DNA from: an uncultured Alphaproteobacteria bacterium
GTDB lineage: Bacteria; Pseudomonadota; Alphaproteobacteria; Rhodobacterales; Rhodobacteraceae
Length of the DNA: 64,000 nt
Direction: 5' to 3'
NCBI GenBank assembly: GCA_902584635.1
Contig: CACIAQ010000003.1
Location: 1 to 64,000, forward strand
The position numbers were made by a program, and so were the translations under genes. The notes beneath the pieces are model-generated. The model made no database searches, was not told the origin of the DNA, and worked only from the letters and a program-made list of their open reading frames with translations. Shown piece after piece: positions 16,075-25,108 of this stretch. How positions within the stretch are numbered: the stretch's first letter is position 1; each line of letters opens with the position of its first letter.

Positions 16075-17562
16075 ATGCAATTATCACAGTCTTTAAACAT
16101 AAAACAAAAACAATCATTAGTGATGACGCCTCAGCTACAACAAGCTATTAAGTTACTTCAATTAACTAACCTTGAGCTAAAACAGTTTTTAGAGGAACAA
16201 ACTTTTGATAACCCTTTTATGAATGTAGAAGAAGCACCCCTAGCATCTGAAAATAAGGATACAGAAAATAGCTCGTCAGAGAAACATGTATCTAACAGTG
16301 AAGAAGTTTTAGCAAAAGAAACCACAAGTTTTTCTGATGATCCGACCAACAATGAAGACTATGACAATCGATTTGATAATACAATCATTGACTACGGGGC
16401 AGGAAATAGCACTAACTCAAGTAATGGTGAAGATTGGGATATGATTGCGTCTACTGTGCCCAATCATGAAAAATCATTAATAGCTCACATTGAAGAACAA
16501 TTACCCTATTTATTGGAAAACTCAAGAGAGCACTTAATTGCAAGATATTTCTTAGAAGCGTTGGAACCTTCAGGTTGGTTAGGAAAATCGCTTGATGAAA
16601 TTCACCTTGAGACCAAATTGGATTATGACGAACTTGAAAATGTTTTAATAAAATTACAGGGTGCGGAACCTACAGGACTCTTCTCCAGGAACTTATCTGA
16701 ATGTTTAAGACTTCAAATATTGGACAAAGGCTTAATGTGTAGCGAACTTTCTACCCTTCTAGAAAACCTTCCCTTGCTCGGCAGAGGTGATTTAAAGGGC
16801 TTAATCAAGAAAATTGGCTGTGATGAAACAAAAGTTAAAGGCTTCTTAGCAATAATAAGAAGTGTAGACCCAAAGCCCGGGTCTTCATTCTCCACAGAAA
16901 ATTCAAATGTGCATAAGCCAGATCTTTTAGTAAGGAAGAGTGGTGAGGATTGGATAGTCGACCTTAATCGTTCAACACTACCATCAATTAATATAAATGA
17001 AGACTACGCCAAAAAATTATCGCCAAGGGGTAATAACAATACAAAAGTTGATGATTATGCAACCCAAGCTCTTTCATCTGCAAGATGGTTAAAGAGAGCA
17101 TTAGAACAAAGGAATATAACTACATTAAAGATCACAGCAGAAATAATTAAAAGGCAAAGGGGCTTTCTCGAAAAAGGGATGGATTTTCTCATGCCCTTAT
17201 CGTTGAAAGATATTGCAATGGCAGTAAAAATGCATGAGAGTACCGTAAGTAGAGTGACCAACGGGTTACTGGTTGCCACGCCTAAAGGAACATTTCCATT
17301 AAAATCACTTTTTAGCGTAACTATTGAAACTGATGATAAAGACAATAGTAAGTCAGCAGCTGCAGTGAGAAACATGATAAAGAAAATTCTAAATGAAGAA
17401 AAAGGTGATAAACCTCTAAGTGACGATCTGATAGCAAAAATTGTTAGTAAAAATGGTGTGAAGCTAGCTAGAAGAACAGTAGCAAAATACAGAGAGATGC
17501 TAAATATCCCTTCTTCATCAGAGAGAAAAAGGAGAGCAAAATTAGAAGCTATGACTGCATAG
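16075..17562 (+). CDS. rpoN: RNA polymerase sigma-54 factor RpoN
   Basis: RpoN directs RNA polymerase to -24/-12 promoters and needs an AAA+ activator. The product has 495 residues. It has region I with QSLVMTPQLQQAIKLLQLTN (glutamine-rich activator-responsive segment, residues 11-30), an acidic region II (about 50-130), the core-binding domain, and the C-terminal DNA-binding region with the helix-turn-helix near ESTVSRVTNG and the RpoN box ARRTVAKYRE. AAGGAG at 16061-16066 supports ATG 16075 over the TTG at 16069. Two or three candidate target promoters lie beside motility genes in this window, so this copy may mainly serve motility. Confidence 0.97.
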   Translation: MQLSQSLNIKQKQSLVMTPQLQQAIKLLQLTNLELKQFLEEQTFDNPFMNVEEAPLASENKDTENSSSEKHVSNSEEVLAKETTSFSDDPTNNEDYDNRFDNTIIDYGAGNSTNSSNGEDWDMIASTVPNHEKSLIAHIEEQLPYLLENSREHLIARYFLEALEPSGWLGKSLDEIHLETKLDYDELENVLIKLQGAEPTGLFSRNLSECLRLQILDKGLMCSELSTLLENLPLLGRGDLKGLIKKIGCDETKVKGFLAIIRSVDPKPGSSFSTENSNVHKPDLLVRKSGEDWIVDLNRSTLPSININEDYAKKLSPRGNNNTKVDDYATQALSSARWLKRALEQRNITTLKITAEIIKRQRGFLEKGMDFLMPLSLKDIAMAVKMHESTVSRVTNGLLVATPKGTFPLKSLFSVTIETDDKDNSKSAAAVRNMIKKILNEEKGDKPLSDDLIAKIVSKNGVKLARRTVAKYREMLNIPSSSERKRRAKLEAMTA

Positions 17563-17606
17563 CTAGAAGAAAACTTTTCTACTGTCTTTCAAAATCGTGA
17601 AAATAA

Positions 17607-17771
17607 TTATAATGAAATGTCTTTTTCAACGCTAAAAGTGCTTAACGGCTTATACTGAGCTGGTTCTACTTCTCTGTCATTTTCATCAAAGAAAACTAGC
17701 TTGAAAGCCAAATCAAATTCTTCCTCTAAATTTTTAGGTTCTCTTTGTTTTTCGTTTGAACGGTTGATCAT
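17607..17771 (-). CDS. Short acidic protein, unknown (54 residues)
   Basis: A short frame reads MINRSNEKQREP, then a Glu-rich segment with LAFKLVFFDENDREVEP, and ends at TAA 17607. GGAGG lies seven bases before the ATG, a strong start signal. The protein is soluble and acidic and fills most of the gap between rpoN and the channel gene. No family is recognised. The good ribosome site and balanced composition make it a likely real small gene. Confidence 0.5.
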   Translation of the reverse strand: MINRSNEKQREPKNLEEEFDLAFKLVFFDENDREVEPAQYKPLSTFSVEKDISL

Positions 17772-17829
17772 ATATTCCTCCATTTACTTTATAGAGTGCA
17801 TAATACATGCCAAGCTAATACTTTAACGT

Positions 17830-18762
17830 CTACTTTTTAGTATCTTTAAAAACCTCAATAATCGCTTCTACATGATCCTCGCTCATGTCGAATCTTTTTC
17901 TAAGTGACTCAATCTTTTCCTGCTCCTGATCTGATATTTCGCCATCCAGTAAAGCATTGGCTACCTCTGCCTCTAATATTGCTTTTCTTCTTGCCACTTG
18001 GTTAGCAAATGCGTTAGCAACAATACCAGTTAAAACAGCTACCACACAAACTCCCATAATAGCGGTTACCGCTCCGATAATTTTTCCCAAGGGCGTAAGA
18101 GGCGACACATCACCATAACCGACTGTTGTCAAAGTAATTAAAGACCACCACATTGTTTCAGGAATTGATCTAAATTTATCGGGTTGAGCAGTATTCTCAG
18201 CGACATACATCATTGCAGATGAAAAAAAGAGTGCAATCGCAAATAGATAAAGAGCAGCTATGAACGAGCTTCTTTCGTGCCTTATTGCTGACCAAAGATC
18301 TTCTAGCGCTGTAGAATAGTGAGAGATCTTCAGTAATCGAAGTAAACGTAAGACCCTTAGCCATCTTAAGTCTACGCTAGTAATAAAAATGGCCAAAATA
18401 CTCGGTACAATCGCTAAAAAATCGATGATACCGGTAAAGCTGAAAATATAGCTTAACCTTCTCCCAAATGCCGAAGTATATTGTGTATCTTTTTTTTCCG
18501 CACTAGCCCATATACGAGCAATGTATTCCAGCCCAAAAATAACTACAGAAAATATCTCAAAGTAAAGAAAGACATTCGAAAATTTCTCACTTAGACTTGG
18601 CACTGACTCCAACGATACAGCTAAAAGGTTTAATATTATTAATGAAGATAAAGCTATCTCCGTATATAAGCTTAACTTATCTTCCGGCTTACTTTTATCC
18701 AGAATTTCAAGAAGACGTTCTTTTGTGATCATATCTAAAACCGTGATTAATCTTAAACCCAA
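17830..18762 (-). CDS. Voltage-gated-type potassium channel
   Basis: The 310-residue product has six membrane segments in Kv-like order. The fourth (about residues 130-147) has regularly spaced arginines (LRWLRVLRLLRLLK), as in a voltage sensor. The pore loop near 212-219 carries the potassium filter TVGYGD, followed by the inner helix (about 225-250). The cytoplasmic C-terminus (about 255-310) is charged and helical, LLDGEISDQEQEKIESL-like, and is not a known ligand-binding RCK domain. TTG at 18762 overlaps the previous gene; ATG at 18732 is an alternative that would remove the first ten residues. It probably controls membrane potential or potassium efflux. Confidence 0.88.
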   Translation of the reverse strand: MGLRLITVLDMITKERLLEILDKSKPEDKLSLYTEIALSSLIILNLLAVSLESVPSLSEKFSNVFLYFEIFSVVIFGLEYIARIWASAEKKDTQYTSAFGRRLSYIFSFTGIIDFLAIVPSILAIFITSVDLRWLRVLRLLRLLKISHYSTALEDLWSAIRHERSSFIAALYLFAIALFFSSAMMYVAENTAQPDKFRSIPETMWWSLITLTTVGYGDVSPLTPLGKIIGAVTAIMGVCVVAVLTGIVANAFANQVARRKAILEAEVANALLDGEISDQEQEKIESLRKRFDMSEDHVEAIIEVFKDTKK

Positions 18763-18989
18763 GCTTTGTTTTTTCGTCTCTTATTGGCATCATTTTTTAT
18801 CATCTGGCTAAATGCATTAGCAAATCTTCTATGGGCTTCCCTATTTTTCTTAAGTGAATTATTTAGGGGTATAACCAAATCGCCGTCAGTCCTAAAAAAG
18901 GGGGGGTCAAAATCTGGATGTTTTTTTAACACCTGTAATATCTCATCTAGAAGTTTTTTTTCTGCGTCATTCATGAAATTGCTGTTCAC
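18753..18989 (-). CDS. Short charged protein between transglycosylase and channel genes
   Basis: The product has up to 78 residues and is soluble. It has a helical N-terminal half (DAEKKLLDEILQVLKKHP), a DGDLVIPLNNSLKKNREAHRRFANAF-like middle (given in part) and a basic tail. GTG at 18989 overlaps the transglycosylase stop (GTGA); ATG at 18974 is an alternative. Its end overlaps the start of the channel gene, so the three are likely one transcript. No family recognised. Confidence 0.6.
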   Translation of the reverse strand: MNSNFMNDAEKKLLDEILQVLKKHPDFDPPFFRTDGDLVIPLNNSLKKNREAHRRFANAFSQMIKNDANKRRKNKAWV

Positions 18990-19909
18990 TTGTTGTTTTC
19001 GAGTTGATTCCTTATTGATAACACAATTGTCCAGTTATCACGAATATATTTAGGTAGCGCATTGTTTTTGCGACTTACGTTTTTTACAAAACTAGTAAAA
19101 TCAAATTCGTTTCCGGCATCGACCAATTTCGTGAAATTCGCTGTACTGATAACTATAGATTTGTTTTCTTCTAATGCCGACTCATTTGCTAGTGGCTCTT
19201 TAACATATAATCTTTGATCAGTCTTATTTATTTTGATCAAAGGTACCGCCTTATCTTTATTCTTTAAAATATTAATTTTTTTAGTTTCAGGTTTAAAAAC
19301 ACTAGCCACTAATTTTGGTTCCAATGAACTTTGATTATTTTCTCTTTTCCATACTGCTTTAACTTTTCTATAGTACTTAACGTTAAATTTACTTTTTGAA
19401 GAGTGATAGTACTTTACTGCTTTTTCCCATGAGCCGTGTCGCTGATGCAGTTTTTTTAAAAACCTTGCTGCATAATCGACATTTTGCATTGGATTGATCA
19501 TATCGCTTAAACTTTTAAAAAATTTTTTGTGCCAACGATAATTAAGCTGCATACAACCAATATCGATATTTGTAACACCTATTTTAATTCTATCTTTCAA
19601 AGAACCCAAAGCTGCTTTTTTTGTTTGAAAGTAAGCGCTATCCCCACCGGCATTCAAAGTCCACGGCCATGCTCTGGTAATTCCATCTACTTTCTGATAA
19701 CCAGACTCTACTCTTGAAATACTCAGCAGGATATTTTCTGGTAATCCATATTTTTTCTCCGCATCTTTTGCGAGGTACTCACACTTTAGTGCATCCTGAT
19801 AAGAATTTAGCGATTGAGAGTGTACCCCACTGATATTAAACAAAATGGGCAACAGTAAAAATAAAAAAAATACTTTGTACTCGCATACTCGTTTATTAGT
19901 TATGAACAT
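18986..19909 (-). CDS. Lytic transglycosylase (SLT domain)
   Basis: Lytic transglycosylases cut peptidoglycan glycan strands to 1,6-anhydro products. The 307-residue protein has a signal peptide (hydrophobic to about residue 30, then HSQS) and an SLT domain at about residues 45-180. It contains the catalytic glutamate in LLSISRVESGYQ, a GCMQLNYRWH segment and VDYAARFLKKLH. A basic, variable C-terminal tail of 110 residues follows. ATG at 19909 gives a better signal peptide than the TTG at 19936. It may open the wall for the flagellum, as SltF does in Rhodobacter, but this is inferred only from the nearby motility genes. Confidence 0.85.
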   Translation of the reverse strand: MFITNKRVCEYKVFFLFLLLPILFNISGVHSQSLNSYQDALKCEYLAKDAEKKYGLPENILLSISRVESGYQKVDGITRAWPWTLNAGGDSAYFQTKKAALGSLKDRIKIGVTNIDIGCMQLNYRWHKKFFKSLSDMINPMQNVDYAARFLKKLHQRHGSWEKAVKYYHSSKSKFNVKYYRKVKAVWKRENNQSSLEPKLVASVFKPETKKINILKNKDKAVPLIKINKTDQRLYVKEPLANESALEENKSIVISTANFTKLVDAGNEFDFTSFVKNVSRKNNALPKYIRDNWTIVLSIRNQLENNK

Positions 19910-19948
19910 GCAAAAAAACTGCAATGAACATGCCAATAACGCTTGATT

Positions 19949-21027
19949 TTATTTTTTTCTTACTTCCACAATCTCCAGACCTTTCATGATTGGACCATTT
20001 TTATGAAAAAGTAGTCTAGCTATTATGGTGGCTGCACATCTAGTTTCATTTTCACTAGAGATAACTGGTAATCCGCACTCGCCAACTAAGGTTCCGGTAA
20101 AATTATCTTGTACCATCATAATTTTTTGTCCCTCTCGAGTCATGAAAATAATCTCTTTACGATCTAGGTCATAACCCATAAAACCTGAAAATACGACTTT
20201 GATACCATTTAACTCATCAAAGTTACCCTTATATTTTTCTGTTCTAGCTATCTCATTTTTTAACCTTACAATCTCATTTCTATGTTCCTTCTTCAAATCC
20301 AGTATCAATTTCTTATAATCTTCGTTGCTACCGATCCCAGAATTTCCTGCACTATTCAATTGGATCTTTTGATTTGATTCATAACCCTCAATAAGCATTT
20401 TTTGAGTGGTAAGCTGTTCATTGAGAGAAATTATTTTTTGCTTTAACTCCTGTGATCTCTCCAACAATTTTTCTTTATCGGGAACACTTTCTAGTTGATC
20501 GGATAGGTTTCTATTTTTTTCTTCTAATTTTTTAAACGATTTTTCTAACTTATCTTTTTCCAAAGCTACTTTATCTAAAGTGTTCATCTTATCCTTTAAT
20601 TGATCATTCTCTGCTTTAAGCATTTCCATCTGTGAATCAATCTTTCCTTTATTACTTTCAAATAATTTTTTTTGTTTTGGTGGTCAACTAATTCAAACCT
20701 TAGTCTTTCGATACTCGCAGTGAGTTTTCCTTTTTCATCTTGTAAATTCTTTCTAGCTACGTTTAATGCCACTAATTCTTGATTGCTAGTTGCCAACATC
20801 TTTTCTGCATTTTTTAGACTAGACGTAACTTCTTCAAGCTGTTGTTTTACTAATTTTTTTGTATATTTTGTTTCACCCTCGTTACCTATTTTTTCAAGAT
20901 TGACAGAAAGTAGTTCTGACTTTACCAACGCGGCTATAATTTGGCCGGAATAAAGAGTAATAGCAAAAAATGAGGCTCCTATGGTCAACAAAATTGTCCA
21001 GTTCCTTCTAGAATTTTTTGAGACCAT
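19949..21027 (-). CDS. Coiled-coil membrane protein, split by a frameshift
   Basis: Two overlapping frames together make one protein of about 360 residues. The first part (start ATG 21027, frame open to 20596) has one membrane helix near residues 12-32 and a coiled coil. The second (frame open from upstream of 20629 to 19949) continues the coiled coil to about residue 230, then a globular C-terminal domain (KVVFSGFMGYDLDRKEIIF ... CAATIIARLLFHKNGP). The frames join at a run of eight A in the message (20674-20667); one extra A would fuse them seamlessly. Family unknown. It may be an error, a mutation or natural slippage. It is divergent from hisB. Confidence 0.6.
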
Positions 21028-21131
21028 TTTTCTCTCGTAATGAAATAAGTTTGATGCTAAAAAGACAACAAAATGACAAAGACACAATATTTTTAACCCA
21101 AAATAAAACAAAGTTAAAGTCTAAAAAAATT

Positions 21132-21716
21132 ATGAGAATTGCAAATATAGAAAGAACTACCAACGAGACCAGCATCAATTTAGCTTTAAATCTAGACGGC
21201 ACTGGCAAAGCTAAAATTGAGACAAGTATACCTTTTTTTGATCATATGCTAGACCAACTCGTCTTTCATTCTTCAGTTGATCTTGAACTAAATGCAAGTG
21301 GGGATATCAGAATTGATTTCCATCATACTGTGGAGGACTGCGGGATTTGTCTAGGAAAAGCCTTCTTAGAAACCATGGGAGATAAAAGAGGAATTAACAG
21401 ATACGGCTTCTTTTTGCTTCCAATGGATGATGCTTTGGTCAGAGTTGCCTTAGACTTTTCAGGCAGATCATTTCTCAATTGGAAAGTAAGATTTCCAACA
21501 AACAGTGTTGGCACTTTTGATCTAGAACTTGTGCGTGAGTTTTTCAATGCCTTCACTATGCACTCAGGAGCCACACTTCACGTAGAAATGCTTAATGGGT
21601 TTAATTCACACCACATCTCGGAAGCAATTTTCAAGGGAATGGGTAAAGCGATAAAAATGGCAGTTACAAAAAATCAAAAATTGAACAAAATACCTTCAAC
21701 AAAGGGACAGCTATAA
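21132..21716 (+). CDS. hisB: Imidazoleglycerol-phosphate dehydratase HisB
   Basis: The enzyme removes water from imidazole-glycerol phosphate to give imidazole-acetol phosphate, the seventh step of histidine synthesis. The product has 194 residues, the size of the monofunctional enzyme. The metal-binding motifs are visible: FDHMLDQ near residue 38, the DFHHTVEDCGI block near residue 62 and GFNSHHISEAIFKG near residue 155. ATG at 21132 matches the usual N-terminus (MRIANIERTTNET); an upstream extension to 21018 has no support. hisH follows three bases later. Confidence 0.96.
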   Translation: MRIANIERTTNETSINLALNLDGTGKAKIETSIPFFDHMLDQLVFHSSVDLELNASGDIRIDFHHTVEDCGICLGKAFLETMGDKRGINRYGFFLLPMDDALVRVALDFSGRSFLNWKVRFPTNSVGTFDLELVREFFNAFTMHSGATLHVEMLNGFNSHHISEAIFKGMGKAIKMAVTKNQKLNKIPSTKGQL

Positions 21717-21719
21717 AAG

Positions 21720-22367
21720 ATGCGAATTGCCATTATCGATTATAGAAGTGGCAATCTGCATTCAGCTCTGAAAAGCTTTCAAGTTGCTGCCTCAGACTTT
21801 AAAAACGTGAATGTTACAATAACCTCTAATTACAAAGACATTCTAGACGCAGACCGAGTGGTTCTTCCTGGAGTTGGGTCGTTTTCATTCTGTAAATCGA
21901 AATTATTAGAGAATGCTGATGCCTATAAAGCCCTTTATGAACTGGTTATAGAGAAGAAAAAACCATTTCTAGGAATTTGTGTAGGAATGCAACTTCTAGC
22001 AACAAAGGGACATGAGGGGACACAAGATAACCCAGGCCTAAACTGGGTTTCTGGAGAAGTTAAAAAAATTGAGGTCGAGAAAAGCTTTAAAGTACCTCAC
22101 ATGGGCTGGAACAATCTAAATTTTAATAAATTTCATCCAGTGTTTAAAGGCATTCATAAGAATGATCACTTCTATTTTGTTCATTCCTATGAATTTAACG
22201 TGCACTCAAAAGAAGAAGTAATAGCTACAACAAACCATGGAAAGACATTAGTTTCGGGCATTGCTAAAGAAAATATCCTTGGCTTGCAATTTCATCCTGA
22301 AAAAAGCCAAGTCCCAGGTTTAAAGGTCATAAAAAACTTTGTTGATTGGGATCCTGAAATTTTTTAA
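21720..22367 (+). CDS. hisH: Imidazole glycerol phosphate synthase glutaminase subunit HisH
   Basis: HisH releases ammonia from glutamine and channels it to HisF. The 215-residue class I glutamine amidotransferase has DYRSGNLHS at the N-terminus, the oxyanion segment VVLPGVGSF, the nucleophile Cys in GICVGMQLL (about residue 83), and the His-Glu pair in LQFHPEKSQ near residue 195. It is three bases behind hisB; hisA and hisF lie beyond an oppositely oriented DUF2147 gene. Confidence 0.96.
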   Translation: MRIAIIDYRSGNLHSALKSFQVAASDFKNVNVTITSNYKDILDADRVVLPGVGSFSFCKSKLLENADAYKALYELVIEKKKPFLGICVGMQLLATKGHEGTQDNPGLNWVSGEVKKIEVEKSFKVPHMGWNNLNFNKFHPVFKGIHKNDHFYFVHSYEFNVHSKEEVIATTNHGKTLVSGIAKENILGLQFHPEKSQVPGLKVIKNFVDWDPEIF

Positions 22368-22369
22368 CA

Positions 22370-22777
22370 CTATTTTAGCTTGCTCCATTCCTGTGCTTGA
22401 CAGATGAATAACACACAGCCTGATACCCCAATTTTATTCTTAGATAGTATTTCAATTTTTGAATTATATACCTTTCCATCACTATAATCTTTTATTTTCC
22501 CTCCAGTAAAGCTTTTATCCCCCGCTTTTTTCATGTCCCAAACAACATACTTGCCTTTGTGCTCATAGTTTTTTACAGTTTTCCCATCTTTAGAAAAGGC
22601 CTTTATCAAAGTTCCACATATGAAGTTTTTATTTTCTTTGCAAACCCCAAATTTCACGTAGGCCCATCCTCCAGTTGTTTTACTTGGCATAGTTTTGTAT
22701 ACTCCTGATAATGGCTCGGCAAAAACATTAGCACTAACGATAAAAAAAACGATCAGAGTCGCAAGTACTTTCTTCAT
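22370..22777 (-). CDS. Secreted DUF2147 family protein
   Basis: The 135-residue product has a clear signal peptide (MKKVLATLIVFFIVSANVFA, cleaved before EPLSG). It then follows the DUF2147 pattern: GVYKTMPSK ... GGWAYVKFGVC ... ICGTLIKAF ... YVVWDMKK ... GGKIKDYSDGKVYNSKIEI ... SGCVLFICQAQEW. Function in this family is poorly known; members are periplasmic. An AAGGAA site favours ATG 22777 over ATG 22795. It sits on the opposite strand between hisH and hisA, ending three bases from hisH. Confidence 0.88.
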   Translation of the reverse strand: MKKVLATLIVFFIVSANVFAEPLSGVYKTMPSKTTGGWAYVKFGVCKENKNFICGTLIKAFSKDGKTVKNYEHKGKYVVWDMKKAGDKSFTGGKIKDYSDGKVYNSKIEILSKNKIGVSGCVLFICQAQEWSKLK

Positions 22778-22882
22778 TATTTGTTCCTTCAGCATTTCTT
22801 TAAACCTTGTTAAGATGTTATTTACAGTGTATTAACTTTACGCACATAGTTTATTACAAAAACGAAGGCTGAGAAAGTTAAG

Positions 22883-23602
22883 TTGAATTTTTATCCTGCT
22901 ATAGATCTAAAAGAGGGTCAATGTGTTAGATTGGAGCGTGGAGATTTAGCCACTGCAATTGTTTACAACGATGATCCCATCGCACAAGCAAAGTTATTTC
23001 AAAAAGAGGGCTGTGAGTGGTTGCACGTAGTAGATCTAGATGGAGCTGTTTCGAGAAGCAAAAAGAATGTCAAGACTATTGAAGATATTAGAAGTTCTAC
23101 TTCCCTGAAGATTCAAGTTGGAGGTGGTATACGGAGCCTTGCACAGATAGAATTCTGGAAGTCCAGAGGTATAGACCGAGTGATTTTGGGCACTTTAGCA
23201 GTTTACGATCCGACCATTGTAAGAGAGGCATGCAGACTGTTTGATGGTATATTGATTGCTTTGGACTCTAGGGCAAATAAAGTCGCCACTTCAGGCTGGA
23301 AAAACACATCAAACAAAAACACTTTAGTTCTTGCGAAAAGCTTCGAAGATTGTGGGGTGGATGCAATTGTATTTACAGATATAGATAGAGATGGCCTTAT
23401 GGAGGGCTTGAATTCTAGTGATACTAAAAATTTAGCGGAAAATGTAAGCATTCCAGTGATTGGATCCGGAGGTATAAATGGCCCAGAAAATCTTGCAAGC
23501 GTCAAAAAATCTATTCCAAACCTAGAAGGCGTTATTGCTGGCAAAGCGCTATACTCCGGTGCTCTAAATATTAAAGATGCATTGAGAATTTTAAAGCAAT
23601 AA
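22883..23602 (+). CDS. hisA: ProFAR isomerase HisA
   Basis: HisA isomerises ProFAR to PRFAR in histidine synthesis. The 239-residue product is a beta-alpha barrel with [15 protein letters not shown] at the N-terminus (catalytic Asp8), VGGGIRS near residue 78, [12 protein letters not shown] near residue 165 (second catalytic Asp) and a phosphate-binding GSGGI near residue 194. The start is TTG at 22883; no ATG matches the family start. hisF follows after one base. Confidence 0.96.
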   Translation: MNFYPAIDLKEGQCVRLERGDLATAIVYNDDPIAQAKLFQKEGCEWLHVVDLDGAVSRSKKNVKTIEDIRSSTSLKIQVGGGIRSLAQIEFWKSRGIDRVILGTLAVYDPTIVREACRLFDGILIALDSRANKVATSGWKNTSNKNTLVLAKSFEDCGVDAIVFTDIDRDGLMEGLNSSDTKNLAENVSIPVIGSGGINGPENLASVKKSIPNLEGVIAGKALYSGALNIKDALRILKQ

Positions 23603-23603
23603 A

Positions 23604-24368
23604 ATGTTGAAAACGCGAATAATACCTTGTTTGGATGTTAAAGATGGTAGAGTTGTAAAGGGAACTAATTTTATCAATTTACAGGATGCTGGGGACCCCG
23701 TGGAAATTGCTAAAATTTATAATGATGAAGGTGCTGATGAATTGTGTTTTTTAGACATTTCAGCATCCCTAGAAAATAGAAACACAACCTATGACATTGT
23801 AAAAAAAACAGCCGAAAAATGCTTCATGCCTTTGACGGTTGGAGGCGGGGTCCGACAAGTTTCTGAAGTTGAAACACTACTTAACCATGGAGCCGATAAA
23901 GTAAGCTTCAATAGTGCTGCCGTATCTAATCCTCAGTTGATATCTTTGGCCGCTAATAAGTTTGGCAGCCAATGCATAGTGGTAGCTTTAGACGCTAAAT
24001 TTAGTGCAAGCATAAATGATTGGGAGGTGTTTACGCATGGTGGAACAAAGTCCACTGGAATTAAAGCAACAGAATTCGCCAAGACTATGGAGGAGAATGG
24101 TGCAGGAGAAATCTTACTAACCTCGATGGATAAAGACGGCGTTAAGAATGGCTACGATTTGAAGCTTCTCAAAGCTATAACGTCAATCATAACCATTCCA
24201 GCAATAGCATCAGGGGGCGCTGGTAAGGTCGAACATTTTGTAGATGCTGTAAGATATGGCGGGGCGTCAGCTTTACTAGCTGCGTCTGTTTTTCATTTTA
24301 ATGAATTAACAATAAAAGAAGTAAAAGAATTTCTAAGCAAATCAAATATACCCATGAGGATTACATGA
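23604..24368 (+). CDS. hisF: Imidazole glycerol phosphate synthase cyclase subunit HisF
   Basis: HisF uses ammonia from HisH to convert PRFAR to imidazole-glycerol phosphate and AICAR. The 254-residue barrel begins [16 protein letters not shown] (catalytic Asp11), has LTVGGGVR near residue 79, [16 protein letters not shown] near residue 170 with the second catalytic Asp, and [11 protein letters not shown] near residue 200. hisE overlaps its end by four bases (ATGA). Confidence 0.97.
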   Translation: MLKTRIIPCLDVKDGRVVKGTNFINLQDAGDPVEIAKIYNDEGADELCFLDISASLENRNTTYDIVKKTAEKCFMPLTVGGGVRQVSEVETLLNHGADKVSFNSAAVSNPQLISLAANKFGSQCIVVALDAKFSASINDWEVFTHGGTKSTGIKATEFAKTMEENGAGEILLTSMDKDGVKNGYDLKLLKAITSIITIPAIASGGAGKVEHFVDAVRYGGASALLAASVFHFNELTIKEVKEFLSKSNIPMRIT

Positions 24369-24685
24369 ATAAAGTTTTGGAAAAACTAGACTCAACTATT
24401 CAAAAAAGAGCAAAGGGGTCTCCAACAAATTCTTATACAGCAAAGCTTGTAAAAAAGGGACCGGAAAAATGTGCTGAAAAATTTGGCGAAGAGGCAATAG
24501 AACTTATTGTCGCTAGTGTTAAAAAGAAAAAAAAAGCAATTATAAGCGAAGCTGCTGATACTTTATATCATATGTGTGTTTTGTTGAGATCAAATAATAT
24601 ATCTATAAACGAAGTATTGTCAGAATTATCGTCTAGAGAAGATATATCAGGAATTGAAGAGAAAAGAAAAAGGAATTTGAAATGA
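24365..24685 (+). CDS. hisE: Phosphoribosyl-ATP pyrophosphatase HisE
   Basis: HisE hydrolyses phosphoribosyl-ATP to phosphoribosyl-AMP, the second histidine step. The 106-residue all-helical protein carries [24 protein letters not shown], given here in two parts as SYTAKL and [12 protein letters not shown], then [13 protein letters not shown], the conserved acidic metal-binding helices of the MazG-like fold. It is a stand-alone HisE, not fused to HisI. It overlaps both neighbours by four bases. Confidence 0.95.
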   Translation: MNKVLEKLDSTIQKRAKGSPTNSYTAKLVKKGPEKCAEKFGEEAIELIVASVKKKKKAIISEAADTLYHMCVLLRSNNISINEVLSELSSREDISGIEEKRKRNLK

Positions 24686-25074
24686 TAGAGGAAGCCATAA
24701 AAATTACGGAAAAGGTACTCTTAACTTTAATTGGGATAGCAACTGTCTGTGCAACCGGCCAAGAAATTTATTCTCTTATCTTACAACAAAAGGTTCAACT
24801 AGCAGATCTCTTGCTGCTTTTTATCTACACCGAAGTTCTTGGGATGGTAGCAATTTTTTACAAAAGTCGACGAATACCGATACTTTTGCCTTTATTCATT
24901 GCGATAACCGCTCTTAGTCGTATGATCATCTTGCAAGGTAAAGGCTCAGACCCTCAAAATCTCTTGTACGAGGCTGGTGCAGTTCTTCTTCTTGCTATAG
25001 CATGTTTTATCGTAACACATAAAAATGTATCTCAAGCAGAAGATTTCGATTTTAATAGTGAAAAAAATAATTAA
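24682..25074 (+). CDS. PsiE-like membrane protein
   Basis: The 130-residue product has four membrane helices (about 10-30, 40-60, 65-85, 95-115) and resembles the phosphate-starvation-inducible PsiE family (LLLLFIYTEVLGMVAIFYKSR is typical, given in part). The molecular role of PsiE is unknown. It overlaps hisE by four bases and is therefore probably expressed with the histidine genes, an unexpected pairing that may simply reflect compact packing. Confidence 0.75.
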   Translation: MIEEAIKITEKVLLTLIGIATVCATGQEIYSLILQQKVQLADLLLLFIYTEVLGMVAIFYKSRRIPILLPLFIAITALSRMIILQGKGSDPQNLLYEAGAVLLLAIACFIVTHKNVSQAEDFDFNSEKNN

Positions 25075-25108
25075 TATATAGTAATTCAAACTAAAGAGGG
25101 TATAAAAA

